From the NCBI GenBank assembly GCA_029865675.1, contig JARXAU010000056.1, forward strand, positions 1 through 41,140: a stretch of DNA of 41,140 bases, in the 5' to 3' direction. The translations under genes were made by a program, and so were the position numbers. The number at the start of each line of letters is the position of its first letter. The first letter of the stretch is position 1. Positions 16,169 through 25,353 of the stretch are shown in pieces. The notes under the pieces are model-generated. The model had not been told where the DNA came from. It did no database searches and saw only the letters and a program-made list of their open reading frames with translations. The stretch is from Rhodoferax sp. GTDB lineage: Bacteria > Pseudomonadota > Gammaproteobacteria > Burkholderiales > Burkholderiaceae_C.

Positions 16169-17475
16169 ACGACACCGACACCGACCTCGAAACCCCCGGT
16201 CAAAAACCACAAGCCCCTGTGGAAACGCCCGCTACCACGGTGATGCCCAACTCAGACTCCAAGGCGCAAGCCAGTGCTGCGTCGGCAGCTCCCGAAGCCT
16301 CTGACGAAGGGCGCAGCAAAGACGCAAGCCTGTTTGACCAAGTCGTCTCGGGCGCATTTGATGCGCAAGACGCTGCCCTAGAGGTCACCCCGCCCAAGCG
16401 CATCCTGACGCCCATGGCCGAGACGCCCAAGCTGCACAAAATCCTGGCCCAGGCCGGCATGGGCTCGCGCCTTGAGATGGAGCAGCTGATTCTCGAAGGC
16501 CGCATTTCGGTCAACAACGAGCCGGCCCACATCGGCCAGCGCATCCAGTTTGGCGACCACGTCAAGGTCAACGGCAAACCGATCCGCTTTCGCATTGACC
16601 CGCCGCCACCGCGCGTCATCGCGTACCACAAGCCGGTGGGCGAGGTCGTCACCCATGACGATCCGCAAAACCGCCCCACGGTTTTTCGCCGCCTGCCCAA
16701 GCTCAACCAGGGCAAATGGCAGTCGGTCGGGCGCTTGGACCTCAATACCGAGGGCCTGTTGCTGTTCACCAGCTCGGGCGAACTGGCCAACAACTTGATG
16801 CATCCCCGCTTTGGCCTGGTGCGCGAATACGCAGTGCGGGTGCTGGGGTCGCTCAGCAAGGAAGAAAAGCAAATACTGCTCGACGGCGTCAAGCTCGACG
16901 ACGGCATCGCGCAGTTTGGCTCCATCGAGGCGGGTGGCGGCGAGGGCAGCAACTGCTGGTACCGCGTCACCATCTCTGAGGGCCGTAACCGCGAAGTGCG
17001 CCGGATGCTCGAAGCCGTGGGCCACGCAGTGAGCCGTCTGATTCGCATTCGCTACGGTGCCATGCTGCTGCCGCGCGGCCTCAAGCGCGGCGCCTGGATG
17101 GAGCTGGACGAGGCTGACATCGCCGCTTTGGTACAAGCCGCAGGCAGCGCGGGTGCTGGCAACGACGGCGTAGAGCGCGTGCGAGTGGCCGATGGCGCAG
17201 GCCGTCCCGCTCCGCGAGGCCCCGGCATGCGCCGCGGCGGGCCATCCGCACCGCCCGGCGCCCAACGCGCGGGCGCAGGTCGCGGGCCGGGAGCTGGGCG
17301 CAGTGGCGCCCCATCACCGGCTGGCAAGGCAAGTGGTGGCGCAGCCCAGCCCGATCCCCTGAAAACATCGGTGGGCTATATCGGCGCCGACAGCTTGTCA
17401 CGCCAGCGAAAACAAGAGGCGCAGCGCCAGCGCAGCGGCCCTGGTAGCCCGCGCCGCACGGGGCGCAGCCGCTAG
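16165..17475 (+). CDS. rluB: 23S rRNA pseudouridine synthase RluB with long low-complexity ends
   Basis: RluB makes pseudouridine in 23S rRNA near position 2605. The core runs from about residue 88 to 320: an S4 domain (LHKILAQAGMGSR), then the catalytic GRLDLNTEGLL stretch and the EGRNREVRRMLEAVGH motif. The protein is 436 residues, longer than Escherichia coli RluB, because of an acidic, Ala-rich N-terminal extension of about 85 residues and a Gly/Arg/Pro-rich tail of about 110 residues that could bind RNA without specific folding. It is coupled to scpB by an ATGA overlap. RluE or RsuA paralogues share the core, but the size and scpB context fit RluB. Confidence 0.92.
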
Positions 17476-17548
17476 GGCTAACTGCTAAACTCGCATGCTT
17501 TGCCACGCAGGGTGGCGATTCATTTATTACGAAGGTTGAAGTAACACC

Positions 17549-17974
17549 ATGGCTATCGAACGCACACTCTCCATCATCAAGCCCGACGCTGTGGCCAAAA
17601 ACGTGATTGGCCAAATCTACGCCCGTTTTGAAGGTGCTGGCCTCAAAGTCGTGGCAGCGCGCATGGTCCACTTGTCGCGCGGCGAAGCCGAAGCCTTTTA
17701 CGCGGTGCACAAAGCCCGCCCCTTCTTCAAAGACCTGGTGGATTTCATGATCTCCGGCCCCGTGATGATCCAGGCCCTGGAAGGCGAAAACGCCATCCTG
17801 ACCCACCGCGACCTGATGGGTGCCACAGACCCCAAGAAAGCCGCCCCCGGCACCATTCGTGCTGATTTTGCCGACAGCATTGACGCCAACGCGGTCCACG
17901 GCTCCGACGCCGCTGAGACCGCTGCAGTCGAAATTGCTTTCTTCTTTGCCGGTCTGAACGTCTACTCCCGTTAA
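17549..17974 (+). CDS. ndk: Nucleoside diphosphate kinase
   Basis: Ndk transfers the terminal phosphate from ATP to other (deoxy)nucleoside diphosphates. The 141-residue protein has the standard length, with TLSIIKPDAVAKN at the start and the phosphorylated His at residue 117 in NAVHGSD. A GAAGG/GAAG ribosome site lies before the ATG. It opens the long rightward core cluster, 73 bases after rluB; that gap has a TAAACT hexamer but no complete promoter that I can defend. Confidence 0.98.
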   Translation: MAIERTLSIIKPDAVAKNVIGQIYARFEGAGLKVVAARMVHLSRGEAEAFYAVHKARPFFKDLVDFMISGPVMIQALEGENAILTHRDLMGATDPKKAAPGTIRADFADSIDANAVHGSDAAETAAVEIAFFFAGLNVYSR

Positions 17975-17982
17975 CTCGCACC

Positions 17983-19131
17983 ATGGCGGCCAATCTTCTC
18001 GACTATGACCTCGAGGGCTTGGCCCTTTTTTGTGAGCGTCTAGGCGAGAAGCGTTTCCGCGCGGTCCAGCTGTTTCGCTGGATCCACCAAAAAGGCGCGT
18101 CCGACTTTGACGCCATGACCGACCTGGCCAAGTCCTTGCGCGAAAAGCTCAAGACCTGCGCCGCGGTTGCTCCGCTTCCCGTGGTTTCTCAGCACGCATC
18201 CAGCGACGGCACCATCAAGTGGCTGTTTGACGTGGGTGCGGGTGACGCGGTAGAAGCCGTTTTTATTCCCGAATCTGACCGTGGCACCCTGTGCATTTCG
18301 TCCCAGGCCGGCTGCGCCGTGGGCTGCCGCTTTTGCTCCACCGGCCACCAAGGCTTTAGCCGTAATCTGACGGCGGGCGAAATCGTCTCGCAACTTTGGT
18401 TTGCCGAGCATTTTTTGCGCAAGCACCTAGGGCGCGACGAGCGCATCATCTCCAACGTGGTGATGATGGGCATGGGCGAGCCCTTGCAAAACTATGCCGA
18501 ACTGGTGCCCGCGCTCAAGGTGATGCTTGACGACCACGCCTACGGCCTGTCGCGCCGCCGCGTCACAGTGTCAACTTCGGGCATGGTGCCCATGATGGAC
18601 CGCCTGGGCCAGGACTGTCCGGTGGCGCTGGCCGTGTCTTTGCATGCGCCCATCGATGCCTTGCGCGAAAGCCTGGTGCCGCTGAACAAAAAATACCCGA
18701 TCGCCGAGCTGATGCAGGCCTGCGTGCGCTACCTGGCTGTGGCGCCGCGCGACTTCATTACTTTTGAGTACTGCATGCTCGACGGCGTCAACGACACGCC
18801 CGAGCTGGCCGCGCAGTTGGTTGAACTCTTGTGTACCTCCGGCGGCAACCTGCATTGGTGCAAGGTCAATTTGATTCCCTTCAACCCGTTTGCGGCCTCG
18901 GGCCTGACGCGTTCGTCGGCGGCCCGGGTGCAGGCCTTCTCGGACGTGTTGAGCCGCGCTGGCGTGGTTACCACGGTGCGCAAGACGCGCGGTGACGACA
19001 TTGCCGCCGCCTGCGGCCAGTTGGCCGGTGACGTGCAAGACCGCACTGGCGTGGTGGTGCGCATGCACAAGCAGCGCAGCGCTGAAAAGCCCTCGGTCGC
19101 TGCGTCCGCCCTGGTCGCTGAGGTGCATTGA
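17983..19131 (+). CDS. rlmN: Dual-specificity 23S rRNA/tRNA methyltransferase RlmN
   Basis: RlmN is a radical-SAM enzyme that methylates C2 of adenine in 23S rRNA A2503 and in some tRNAs. The 382-residue protein has the CxxxCxxC cluster motif at C111, C115 and C118 (CAVGCRFC), the MGMGEPLQNY motif and a late Cys in DDIAAACGQL that fits the catalytic Cys of the family. The ATG lies eight bases after the ndk stop. Its stop is one base from the pilF start. Confidence 0.97.
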   Translation: MAANLLDYDLEGLALFCERLGEKRFRAVQLFRWIHQKGASDFDAMTDLAKSLREKLKTCAAVAPLPVVSQHASSDGTIKWLFDVGAGDAVEAVFIPESDRGTLCISSQAGCAVGCRFCSTGHQGFSRNLTAGEIVSQLWFAEHFLRKHLGRDERIISNVVMMGMGEPLQNYAELVPALKVMLDDHAYGLSRRRVTVSTSGMVPMMDRLGQDCPVALAVSLHAPIDALRESLVPLNKKYPIAELMQACVRYLAVAPRDFITFEYCMLDGVNDTPELAAQLVELLCTSGGNLHWCKVNLIPFNPFAASGLTRSSAARVQAFSDVLSRAGVVTTVRKTRGDDIAAACGQLAGDVQDRTGVVVRMHKQRSAEKPSVAASALVAEVH

Positions 19132-19132
19132 C

Positions 19133-19975
19133 ATGGGCGCTCAGCCACTCCGCCGTGCGTTGTTGCTGCCCAATTGCCTGGGCCATGCGGGGCTGGCCTT
19201 GCGCTGGTTGACTGTCGCCGCTTTGCTGGGCCTGGTGGCTTGCAGTGGCACACCAACACGGTCTGACAAATCTGATTTGGTGACCGCCTCGGACGAGACC
19301 GAAAGCCGCAAGCGCGCGCGCATTCGCTTGGAGCTTGCGCTGAATTACTTCAATGAAGGCAAAACCACCATCGCGCTGGACGAAGTCAAGCAGTCCATCG
19401 CCGTGGATGCAAGTTTGTACGAGGCGCACAGCCTGCGGGGTTTGATTTACATGCGACTCAACGAACTGTCGCTTGCCGACGACAGTTTTCGCCAGGCCTT
19501 GGCGCTCAACCCCAAGGCAGCGAGCGTGCAGCACAACTACGGCCTGCTCTTGTGCCAACAAGGTCGCATGGCGCAAGCCGAGGAAATGTTCACAGCGGCA
19601 CTGGCCAACCCCATGTACGACGACCGAGCAAAGACCTGGATGATTCAGGGTCTGTGCCAAGCCAAGGCGGGCCAAACACGTGCGGCGGAGACGAGCTTGC
19701 TGAAGGCCTATGAAATCGATCCGAGTAATCCTGTAGTCTCTTACAACCTTGCGTCGCAGTTTTTCAAGCGAGGGGAGTTGGTTCTGGCGCGGCGTTACCT
19801 CGTGCCGCTCAACGGCTCTGAGCTGGCCAACGCAGAGTCGCTTTGGTTGGGTGCAAAGCTTGCACATGCGTTGGGGGATTCGCAATCCCTGCAAGCCTTG
19901 GGGCGGACTTTGGGTCAACGTTTTCCCACTTCTCGGGAGCTGCTGTTGTTTGAGAGGCGATCGTTCAATGAGTGA
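19133..19975 (+). CDS. pilF: Type IV pilus biogenesis/stability lipoprotein PilF (PilW)
   Basis: PilF/PilW is a TPR lipoprotein needed for assembly of the PilQ secretin. The product is 280 residues. A hydrophobic stretch ends in the lipobox GLVAC with the lipidated Cys at residue 37, a rather long leader, so a later start is possible. TPR-like helical repeats follow: LNYFNEGKTTIALDEVKQSI, then AHSLRGLIYMRLNELSLAD, and others. The ATG at 19133 is one base after the rlmN stop. The last eight bases overlap rodZ. Confidence 0.9.
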   Translation: MGAQPLRRALLLPNCLGHAGLALRWLTVAALLGLVACSGTPTRSDKSDLVTASDETESRKRARIRLELALNYFNEGKTTIALDEVKQSIAVDASLYEAHSLRGLIYMRLNELSLADDSFRQALALNPKAASVQHNYGLLLCQQGRMAQAEEMFTAALANPMYDDRAKTWMIQGLCQAKAGQTRAAETSLLKAYEIDPSNPVVSYNLASQFFKRGELVLARRYLVPLNGSELANAESLWLGAKLAHALGDSQSLQALGRTLGQRFPTSRELLLFERRSFNE

Positions 19976-20906
19976 TCTTGGGCATGACCTAACCGCGTCT
20001 CAGGCTCAGGCCCAGCCGCCCACATCGGGCCAATTGCTGCAAAACGCGCGCAAGGCTTCTGGGCTGTCCTTGGAGCAGCTTTCTGCGCGGGTCAAGGTCT
20101 CCGTGCCGCGCCTACTTGCCTTGGAAGAGGACCGGCTTGAAGTCTGGCCGGACGCCAATGTCGTGCGCGCGGTGGCGGCCACGGTATGTCGCCAATTAGC
20201 GCTAGACCCTGCAACCGTATTGGATCGCCTGCCTAAAGCCCGCCAACCGGCGTTGATATTGCCCGGCGCAGAGCTCGGGGCGAATTTTCACAACCGCAGC
20301 GTACTCAACTTGCGTAGGGCCTCAGTGGCCGCCGGGCGGCCGGGCAAGGCCATCGTTCTCGCTTCCGGTTTTGCGCTGCTCGTGTTTTTGGTGTGGGTTT
20401 TTGGGTTGCGGTTGCAATCCGAGTTGGTGCGCATGGTGCAGGTTGACAACTTAGGTGATGCGGCGCAGCTTGCCGATTCCAGTGCCCCGCCCCTTTTGCC
20501 GCCGCAGGCGGGATCAATGGATTTGCCGTCATCGGCTCCTGCGGCTCTGTCAGACGCCAACGTAGCCCCAGTCGGCAGCGCTGGCGGCGCAACGCCCGGC
20601 GTGCATACATTGGGCACCAAGGACACCATAGCGGACGTCTCGCCTCCAGAGCAAGCACCTGCTGCGCCGTCCGGGGTTTTGGTCAGTTTCAAGGCGAAGG
20701 GCGAGACCTGGATTGAGGTGAACGACGCCAAAGGCATGTTGCTATTGCGCCGGACCATGTTGGCCGGTGACGTCGCACGTGCCAGTGGCGAAGTGCCGCT
20801 TTCTGTGGTGGTAGGGCGGGCCGACCACACGGAGGTGGCGGTGCGCGGCCAGGCGCTGACATTGGAGCCTTCGCCAGACAACGTAGCAAGATTCAAGGTG
20901 CGATGA
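19968..20906 (+). CDS. rodZ: RodZ-like helix-turn-helix membrane protein
   Basis: RodZ links the MreB cytoskeleton to the elongasome and sets rod shape. The 312-residue protein has a cytoplasmic Xre-type helix-turn-helix (about residues 20-85, including GLSLEQLSARVKVS and LEEDRLEVWPDA), one membrane segment at about 128-146, an Ala/Pro/Ser linker and a C-terminal DUF4115-type beta domain (SFKAKGETWIEVNDAKG). This is the full RodZ layout. The ATG at 19968 overlaps pilF by eight bases, with GAGAGG upstream. Its stop overlaps the ispG start. Confidence 0.9.
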   Translation: MSDLGHDLTASQAQAQPPTSGQLLQNARKASGLSLEQLSARVKVSVPRLLALEEDRLEVWPDANVVRAVAATVCRQLALDPATVLDRLPKARQPALILPGAELGANFHNRSVLNLRRASVAAGRPGKAIVLASGFALLVFLVWVFGLRLQSELVRMVQVDNLGDAAQLADSSAPPLLPPQAGSMDLPSSAPAALSDANVAPVGSAGGATPGVHTLGTKDTIADVSPPEQAPAAPSGVLVSFKAKGETWIEVNDAKGMLLLRRTMLAGDVARASGEVPLSVVVGRADHTEVAVRGQALTLEPSPDNVARFKVR

Positions 20907-22180
20907 TGCAAGACCCCACACAGTTCAATTCCAACGGCAGCCCAGCGCGCCCAAGCCTCCAAGCCCGTGTGGCATGGGGAAGTAATGTCGTCACCATGGG
21001 CGGCGGCGCGCCGGTACGCATCCAGTCCATGACCAACACCGACACGGTCGATGCCGTTGGCACTGCCATCCAAGTGAAAGAATTGGCGCTCGCGGGCTCG
21101 GAGATGGTGCGTATCACGGTCAACACGCCCGAGGCGGCGCAGGCCGTGCCCTATATCCGCGAGCAACTGGACCGCATGGGCGTGTCGGTGCCGCTGGTGG
21201 GCGATTTCCACTTCAACGGCCACCGCCTGCTCACCGACTTTCCCGACTGCGCGCAGGCCTTGTCCAAATACCGCATTAACCCCGGCAACGTGGGCAAGGG
21301 CGACAAAAAAGACCGCCAATTTGGCCAAATGATCGAAGCCGCGCTGCGCTGGGACAAACCGGTGCGCATCGGCGTGAACTGGGGCAGCCTGGACCAGGAA
21401 CTGCTCGCCAGCCTGATGGACGCCAACGCCGCCCTGGCGCAACCTTTGGACGTGAAAAAGGTGATGTACCAGGCTTTGATCAGTTCGGCCGTAGGCTCGG
21501 CGGAACTGGCCCAGTCCATGGGCATGCAAGCCAGTCAGATCATCATTTCTTGCAAGGTCAGTGGCGTACAAGACTTGATCGCGGTGTACCGCGAATTGGG
21601 CCGTACTACCCGCTACCCCTTGCACTTGGGCCTGACCGAGGCCGGCATGGGCACCAAGGGCACGGTGGCCTCTAGCGTGGCGCTGGCGGTGCTGCTGCAA
21701 GAAGGCATTGGCGACACGATTCGCGTATCGCTCACCCCTGCGCCCGGTGAGTCGCGCAACCAAGAAGTGGTGGTAGCGGCTGAGATTTTGCAGGCCTTGG
21801 GTTTGCGCTCTTTCGTTCCCAGCGTGACCGCCTGCCCCGGCTGTGGGCGCACCACCAGCACCACATTCCAGGAGCTGACGCAGCAGATCGACAATTTTCT
21901 GCGCGAGCAAATGCCGGTGTGGCGCACGCGTTACCCCGGCGTGGAGGGCATGAAGGTGGCGGTCATGGGCTGCATCGTCAACGGCCCGGGTGAAAGCAAG
22001 CACGCCGACATTGGCATCAGCCTGCCCGGCACTGGCGAGGCCCCGGCCGCACCGGTATTTATCGACGGCGAGAAGCGCATGACCCTGCGCGGCGACGCCA
22101 TTGCCACCGACTTTCAAGCGGTGGTCGAGAACTACATCCAACAGCGTTTCGGCGCAGCGGCAACGCAATCGCCCACCTGA
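20903..22180 (+). CDS. ispG: 4-hydroxy-3-methylbut-2-en-1-yl diphosphate synthase IspG
   Basis: IspG (GcpE) makes HMBPP from cyclic methylerythritol diphosphate in the MEP isoprenoid pathway using a 4Fe-4S cluster. The cluster Cys are at 311 and 314 (CPGCGRTTS) and 357 (GCIVNGPGE), with the conserved Glu ending that motif. The TIM-barrel part begins with VRIQSMTNTDT. The length of 425 residues is normal for betaproteobacteria. The start overlaps the rodZ stop by four bases; a second in-frame ATG follows immediately. Confidence 0.97.
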   Translation: MMQDPTQFNSNGSPARPSLQARVAWGSNVVTMGGGAPVRIQSMTNTDTVDAVGTAIQVKELALAGSEMVRITVNTPEAAQAVPYIREQLDRMGVSVPLVGDFHFNGHRLLTDFPDCAQALSKYRINPGNVGKGDKKDRQFGQMIEAALRWDKPVRIGVNWGSLDQELLASLMDANAALAQPLDVKKVMYQALISSAVGSAELAQSMGMQASQIIISCKVSGVQDLIAVYRELGRTTRYPLHLGLTEAGMGTKGTVASSVALAVLLQEGIGDTIRVSLTPAPGESRNQEVVVAAEILQALGLRSFVPSVTACPGCGRTTSTTFQELTQQIDNFLREQMPVWRTRYPGVEGMKVAVMGCIVNGPGESKHADIGISLPGTGEAPAAPVFIDGEKRMTLRGDAIATDFQAVVENYIQQRFGAAATQSPT

Positions 22181-22188
22181 CCCCGCCT

Positions 22189-23502
22189 ATGACAGAAGCA
22201 AACACGCCACGCAAGGCGGAAAAACTCATGGCCGTCAAGGGCATGAACGACATACTGCCGCCCGACTCGGCCCGATGGGAGGCTTTGGAAGAACGCGTGC
22301 GCGCGCTGATGCGCCGCTACGCCTACGAAAACATCCGCACGCCCATCGTCGAGCCTACCGCCTTGTTCGTGCGCGGCTTGGGCGAGGTGACCGACATTGT
22401 CGAAAAAGAGATGTATTCGTTTGAGGACCGGCTCAATGGCGAACAGCTCACCTTGCGGCCTGAGAACACCGCTGGCGTGGTGCGCGCCGTGGTCGAACAC
22501 ACGCTGCTCTACAACGGCGGGAAACGCCTGTATTACTTTGGCTCCATGTTCCGCCACGAGCGGCCCCAGCGTGGTCGCTACCGGCAGTTTCACCAAGTGG
22601 GCGCCGAGGCGCTGGGCTTTGGCGGGCCGGAGGTGGACGCGGAGCTGATCCTGATGGCGCACGCGCTGTGGCAGGAACTGGGCATTGGCGGCGTGGAGCT
22701 GCAAATCAACAGCCTGGGCCAGCCCGCTGAGCGCAATTTGCACCGCGCTGCGCTGATTGCCCATTTTGAAGCGCACACCGATGTGCTGGACCCCGAATCG
22801 CGTCGGCGCCTGCACCTTAACCCGTTGCGCCTGCTCGACAGCAAGAATCCCGCGATGCAGGAAGTGATTGAGGCTGCACCGAAGCTGATGGACTTTTTGG
22901 GCGAGGAGTCCAAGGCGCACTTGGACACGGTGCTGGCCATTCTGGACGCCAACCGCGTGCCCTATTACATGAACCCGCGCCTGGTGCGCGGCATGGATTA
23001 CTACAACCTCACGGTGTTTGAATTTGTCACTACGCAGTTGGGCTCCCAAGGCACGATTTGCGGCGGCGGGCGCTACGACTATTTGATCGAACAAATTGGC
23101 GGCAAACCTGCGCCCGCCGTGGGATGGGCCATGGGCATAGAGCGGGTGCTGGAGCTGCTGCGCGCGCAAGAGGAGTCGCTTGCCATGCCGGTGCTCGACG
23201 TTTATGCCGTGATCCCCGATGCGTCTGCCTTGCCCCAGGCTGCGGCCTGCCTGCAATGTTTGCGTGGCGCAGGGGTGTCGGCGCTCATGCACGCCAGCGG
23301 CGAGTCGGGCATGGCCAGTATGAAGTCCCAGTTTAAAAAAGCCGACGCCTCCGGCGCACGCTACGCCCTGGTGTTTGGCGCCGACGAGCTCGCGCAAGGC
23401 TGCGTCACCGTCAAAGCCTTGCGTGACCCGGCGGCTCCCCAGCGCACTGTGGCGCTAGATCAATGGGCTGACTGGGCCCAGAGCCTACAATCCGCCGCTT
23501 AA
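22189..23502 (+). CDS. hisS: Histidine-tRNA ligase
   Basis: HisS charges tRNA-His. The 437-residue class II synthetase has KGMNDILPPDS near the start, the motif 2 region FRHERPQRGRYRQFHQ, the histidine-binding stretch LVRGMDYYN, and motif 3 in VGWAMGIERVL, followed by the anticodon-binding domain. ATG 22189 is nine bases after ispG; an internal ATG at residue 14 (MAVKGMNDIL) could also serve. A paralogue, hisZ, lies 7 kb downstream. Confidence 0.97.
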   Translation: MTEANTPRKAEKLMAVKGMNDILPPDSARWEALEERVRALMRRYAYENIRTPIVEPTALFVRGLGEVTDIVEKEMYSFEDRLNGEQLTLRPENTAGVVRAVVEHTLLYNGGKRLYYFGSMFRHERPQRGRYRQFHQVGAEALGFGGPEVDAELILMAHALWQELGIGGVELQINSLGQPAERNLHRAALIAHFEAHTDVLDPESRRRLHLNPLRLLDSKNPAMQEVIEAAPKLMDFLGEESKAHLDTVLAILDANRVPYYMNPRLVRGMDYYNLTVFEFVTTQLGSQGTICGGGRYDYLIEQIGGKPAPAVGWAMGIERVLELLRAQEESLAMPVLDVYAVIPDASALPQAAACLQCLRGAGVSALMHASGESGMASMKSQFKKADASGARYALVFGADELAQGCVTVKALRDPAAPQRTVALDQWADWAQSLQSAA

Positions 23503-23514
23503 ACAAACACCGAT

Positions 23515-24201
23515 ATGGCAAATCAACTCGACCTCGAAGAACAAGAAAAGCTCGACGAACTCAAGCATTTTTGGAGCAAGTACGGCAACCTGGTCAGCAC
23601 CGTGCTATTGCTCATTCTGCTCTGTGTGGGTGGCTGGAACGGCTACCAGTATTGGCAGCGCAGCCAGGCAAGCCAAGCTTCTGCCCTCTTTGACGAGATG
23701 ACGCGGTTCGTGAGTGCGGGCAGCCTGGAAAAGTCGGAGCGTGCCTTCAACGACATGAAAGAACGCTACGGTCGCGCCAGCTACACCGCACAAGCCGGCC
23801 TGGCTTTGGCGAAACTGGCCGCAGACTCAGGCAAGCCTGAGACGGCAAAAGCTGCCCTGCAGTGGGTGGCAGACAAGGCGGGAGACGAAGGTCACGCCGC
23901 GATTGCGCAGCTGCGCTTAGCGAATGTTTTTCTAGATGCCAAGCAGTATCCCGAAGCCCTCAAGGCTCTTGAAGCCGTCAAGGGTGACGCGTTTTTGCCC
24001 TTGGTTGCCGACCGCAAGGGCGACCTTTTGTTGCTGCAGGGGCAACGCGGTCCCGCCAAAGAGGCCTACTTGGCTGCATTCCGTCAATTCGACGAACGTT
24101 CCGAATACCGCCGTTTGGTCCGGGTGAAGCTCAACGCCCTGGGCGTAGAGCCGGAGCCTGCCAAAGACGTCTTGCCTAAAACAACGGGCGGAGAGCGCTG
24201 A
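23515..24201 (+). CDS. YfgM-like tetratricopeptide membrane protein
   Basis: This 228-residue protein has a short acidic cytoplasmic N-terminus (NQLDLEEQEKLDELKHFW), one membrane segment at about residues 24-44 and a periplasmic TPR-like helical domain. That layout and its place between hisS and bamB match YfgM, which associates with SecYEG and periplasmic chaperones. The ATG is 12 bases after hisS. Its TGA shares one base with the bamB ATG. Confidence 0.9.
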   Translation: MANQLDLEEQEKLDELKHFWSKYGNLVSTVLLLILLCVGGWNGYQYWQRSQASQASALFDEMTRFVSAGSLEKSERAFNDMKERYGRASYTAQAGLALAKLAADSGKPETAKAALQWVADKAGDEGHAAIAQLRLANVFLDAKQYPEALKALEAVKGDAFLPLVADRKGDLLLLQGQRGPAKEAYLAAFRQFDERSEYRRLVRVKLNALGVEPEPAKDVLPKTTGGER

Positions 24202-25337
24202 TGCGAGACGCAACCAGGCGGTTACCCGCTATGCAGGTCATTCTTTTGGTGCTGCTGATCTCGCTCTTGCAAGCCTGCGCCAGCGGCGATAAGCCCAAAC
24301 CCAGCGCGCTGGAGCCAGCGCCTTCGCAGGCAGCAGTCAAAGAGCAATGGCGTGTCAACCTTGGTGCCACCGCGCTGCCACTCCAAGCGCACGTGGTGGG
24401 CACCCAAGTGCTGCTTGCGTCCACGCAAGGGGATGTTCTTGCCCTAGAGGGGCGCAGCGGAACAGTGGTGTGGCGCGCCAGTTTGGCGCAGGCCCTGAGC
24501 GCAGGCGTCGGCAGCGATGGGGAGACTGCAGCGGTCGTCACCCGAGAAAACCAGTTGATCGCGCTGCGCGACGGCAAAGAGTTGTGGCGGCAAAAGATGC
24601 CGTCGCTGACGTTGACACCACCTTTGGTGGCGGGTGCACGCGTTTTTTTGCAGTCGGCGGACCGGACCGTATCGGCATTTGATGCGTCCACAGGACGAAA
24701 GCTGTGGGTCCAAAAGCGCCCTGGCGACGCCTTGGTGCTAGGACAGCCTGGTATTTTGATAGCGGTAGGCGACACACTGGTCAGTGGCCAGAGCGGACGT
24801 CTGCTGGGCTTAAATCCCCAAAACGGCGCTACCCGCTGGGACGCTGCAGTGGCGATGGGTCGGGGCGTGAATGAGGTGGAGCGCCTGGTAGATATGGTGT
24901 ACGGCCTAAGCCGCGTGGGTGACAACCTCTGCGTGCGTGCGTTTCAGTCTGCAGTGGCCTGTGTCGATGCCCAACGAGGGCGAACAGTTTGGACCAAAGC
25001 CGCTGCCGGTTCCAGCGGTATAGCGGGCAACGGGGCCGCCGTCTTTGGTGCCGAGGCGGACGGCAAAGTCGTCGCCTGGCGTCGGGCTGACGGTGACAAG
25101 CTCTGGACCAATGAAAAGCTTCGTTTCCGGGGGCTTTCGGGCCCGGCTCTGGTCGCTAACTCGGTCGTTGTAGGTGATTTTGAAGGGTTTTTGCATTTCC
25201 TTTCGCTCCAAGACGGTTCGGTACTCGCGCGTGCAGCGACAGACGGATCCGCCATCGCCTGGGCTCCCGTGGTGGTGGATGAAACTTTGGTCGCAGTAAC
25301 AACGCGCGGCGCGGTGATTGGGTTTCGGCCTGAATAA
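24201..25337 (+). CDS. bamB: Outer-membrane assembly lipoprotein BamB
   Basis: BamB is the beta-propeller lipoprotein of the BAM complex. The 378-residue product has a signal ending in the lipobox LLQAC, with the lipidated Cys at residue 26, then repeated PQQ-like blades (for example DVLALEGRSGTVVWRASL and VSAFDASTGRKLWVQKRP). The start ATG overlaps the upstream TGA by one base; ATG 24231 would shorten the leader by ten residues. Together with bamD at 13471 the window carries two BAM lipoproteins in separate units. Confidence 0.96.
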   Translation: MRDATRRLPAMQVILLVLLISLLQACASGDKPKPSALEPAPSQAAVKEQWRVNLGATALPLQAHVVGTQVLLASTQGDVLALEGRSGTVVWRASLAQALSAGVGSDGETAAVVTRENQLIALRDGKELWRQKMPSLTLTPPLVAGARVFLQSADRTVSAFDASTGRKLWVQKRPGDALVLGQPGILIAVGDTLVSGQSGRLLGLNPQNGATRWDAAVAMGRGVNEVERLVDMVYGLSRVGDNLCVRAFQSAVACVDAQRGRTVWTKAAAGSSGIAGNGAAVFGAEADGKVVAWRRADGDKLWTNEKLRFRGLSGPALVANSVVVGDFEGFLHFLSLQDGSVLARAATDGSAIAWAPVVVDETLVAVTTRGAVIGFRPE

Positions 25338-25353
25338 TTAGGCTGGAAACTTC

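Noticed and set aside
20288..22168. Leftward frame of 626 codons opposite rodZ and ispG
   Set aside because: It is a His/Arg/Gln-rich shadow of two well-identified genes on the other strand.
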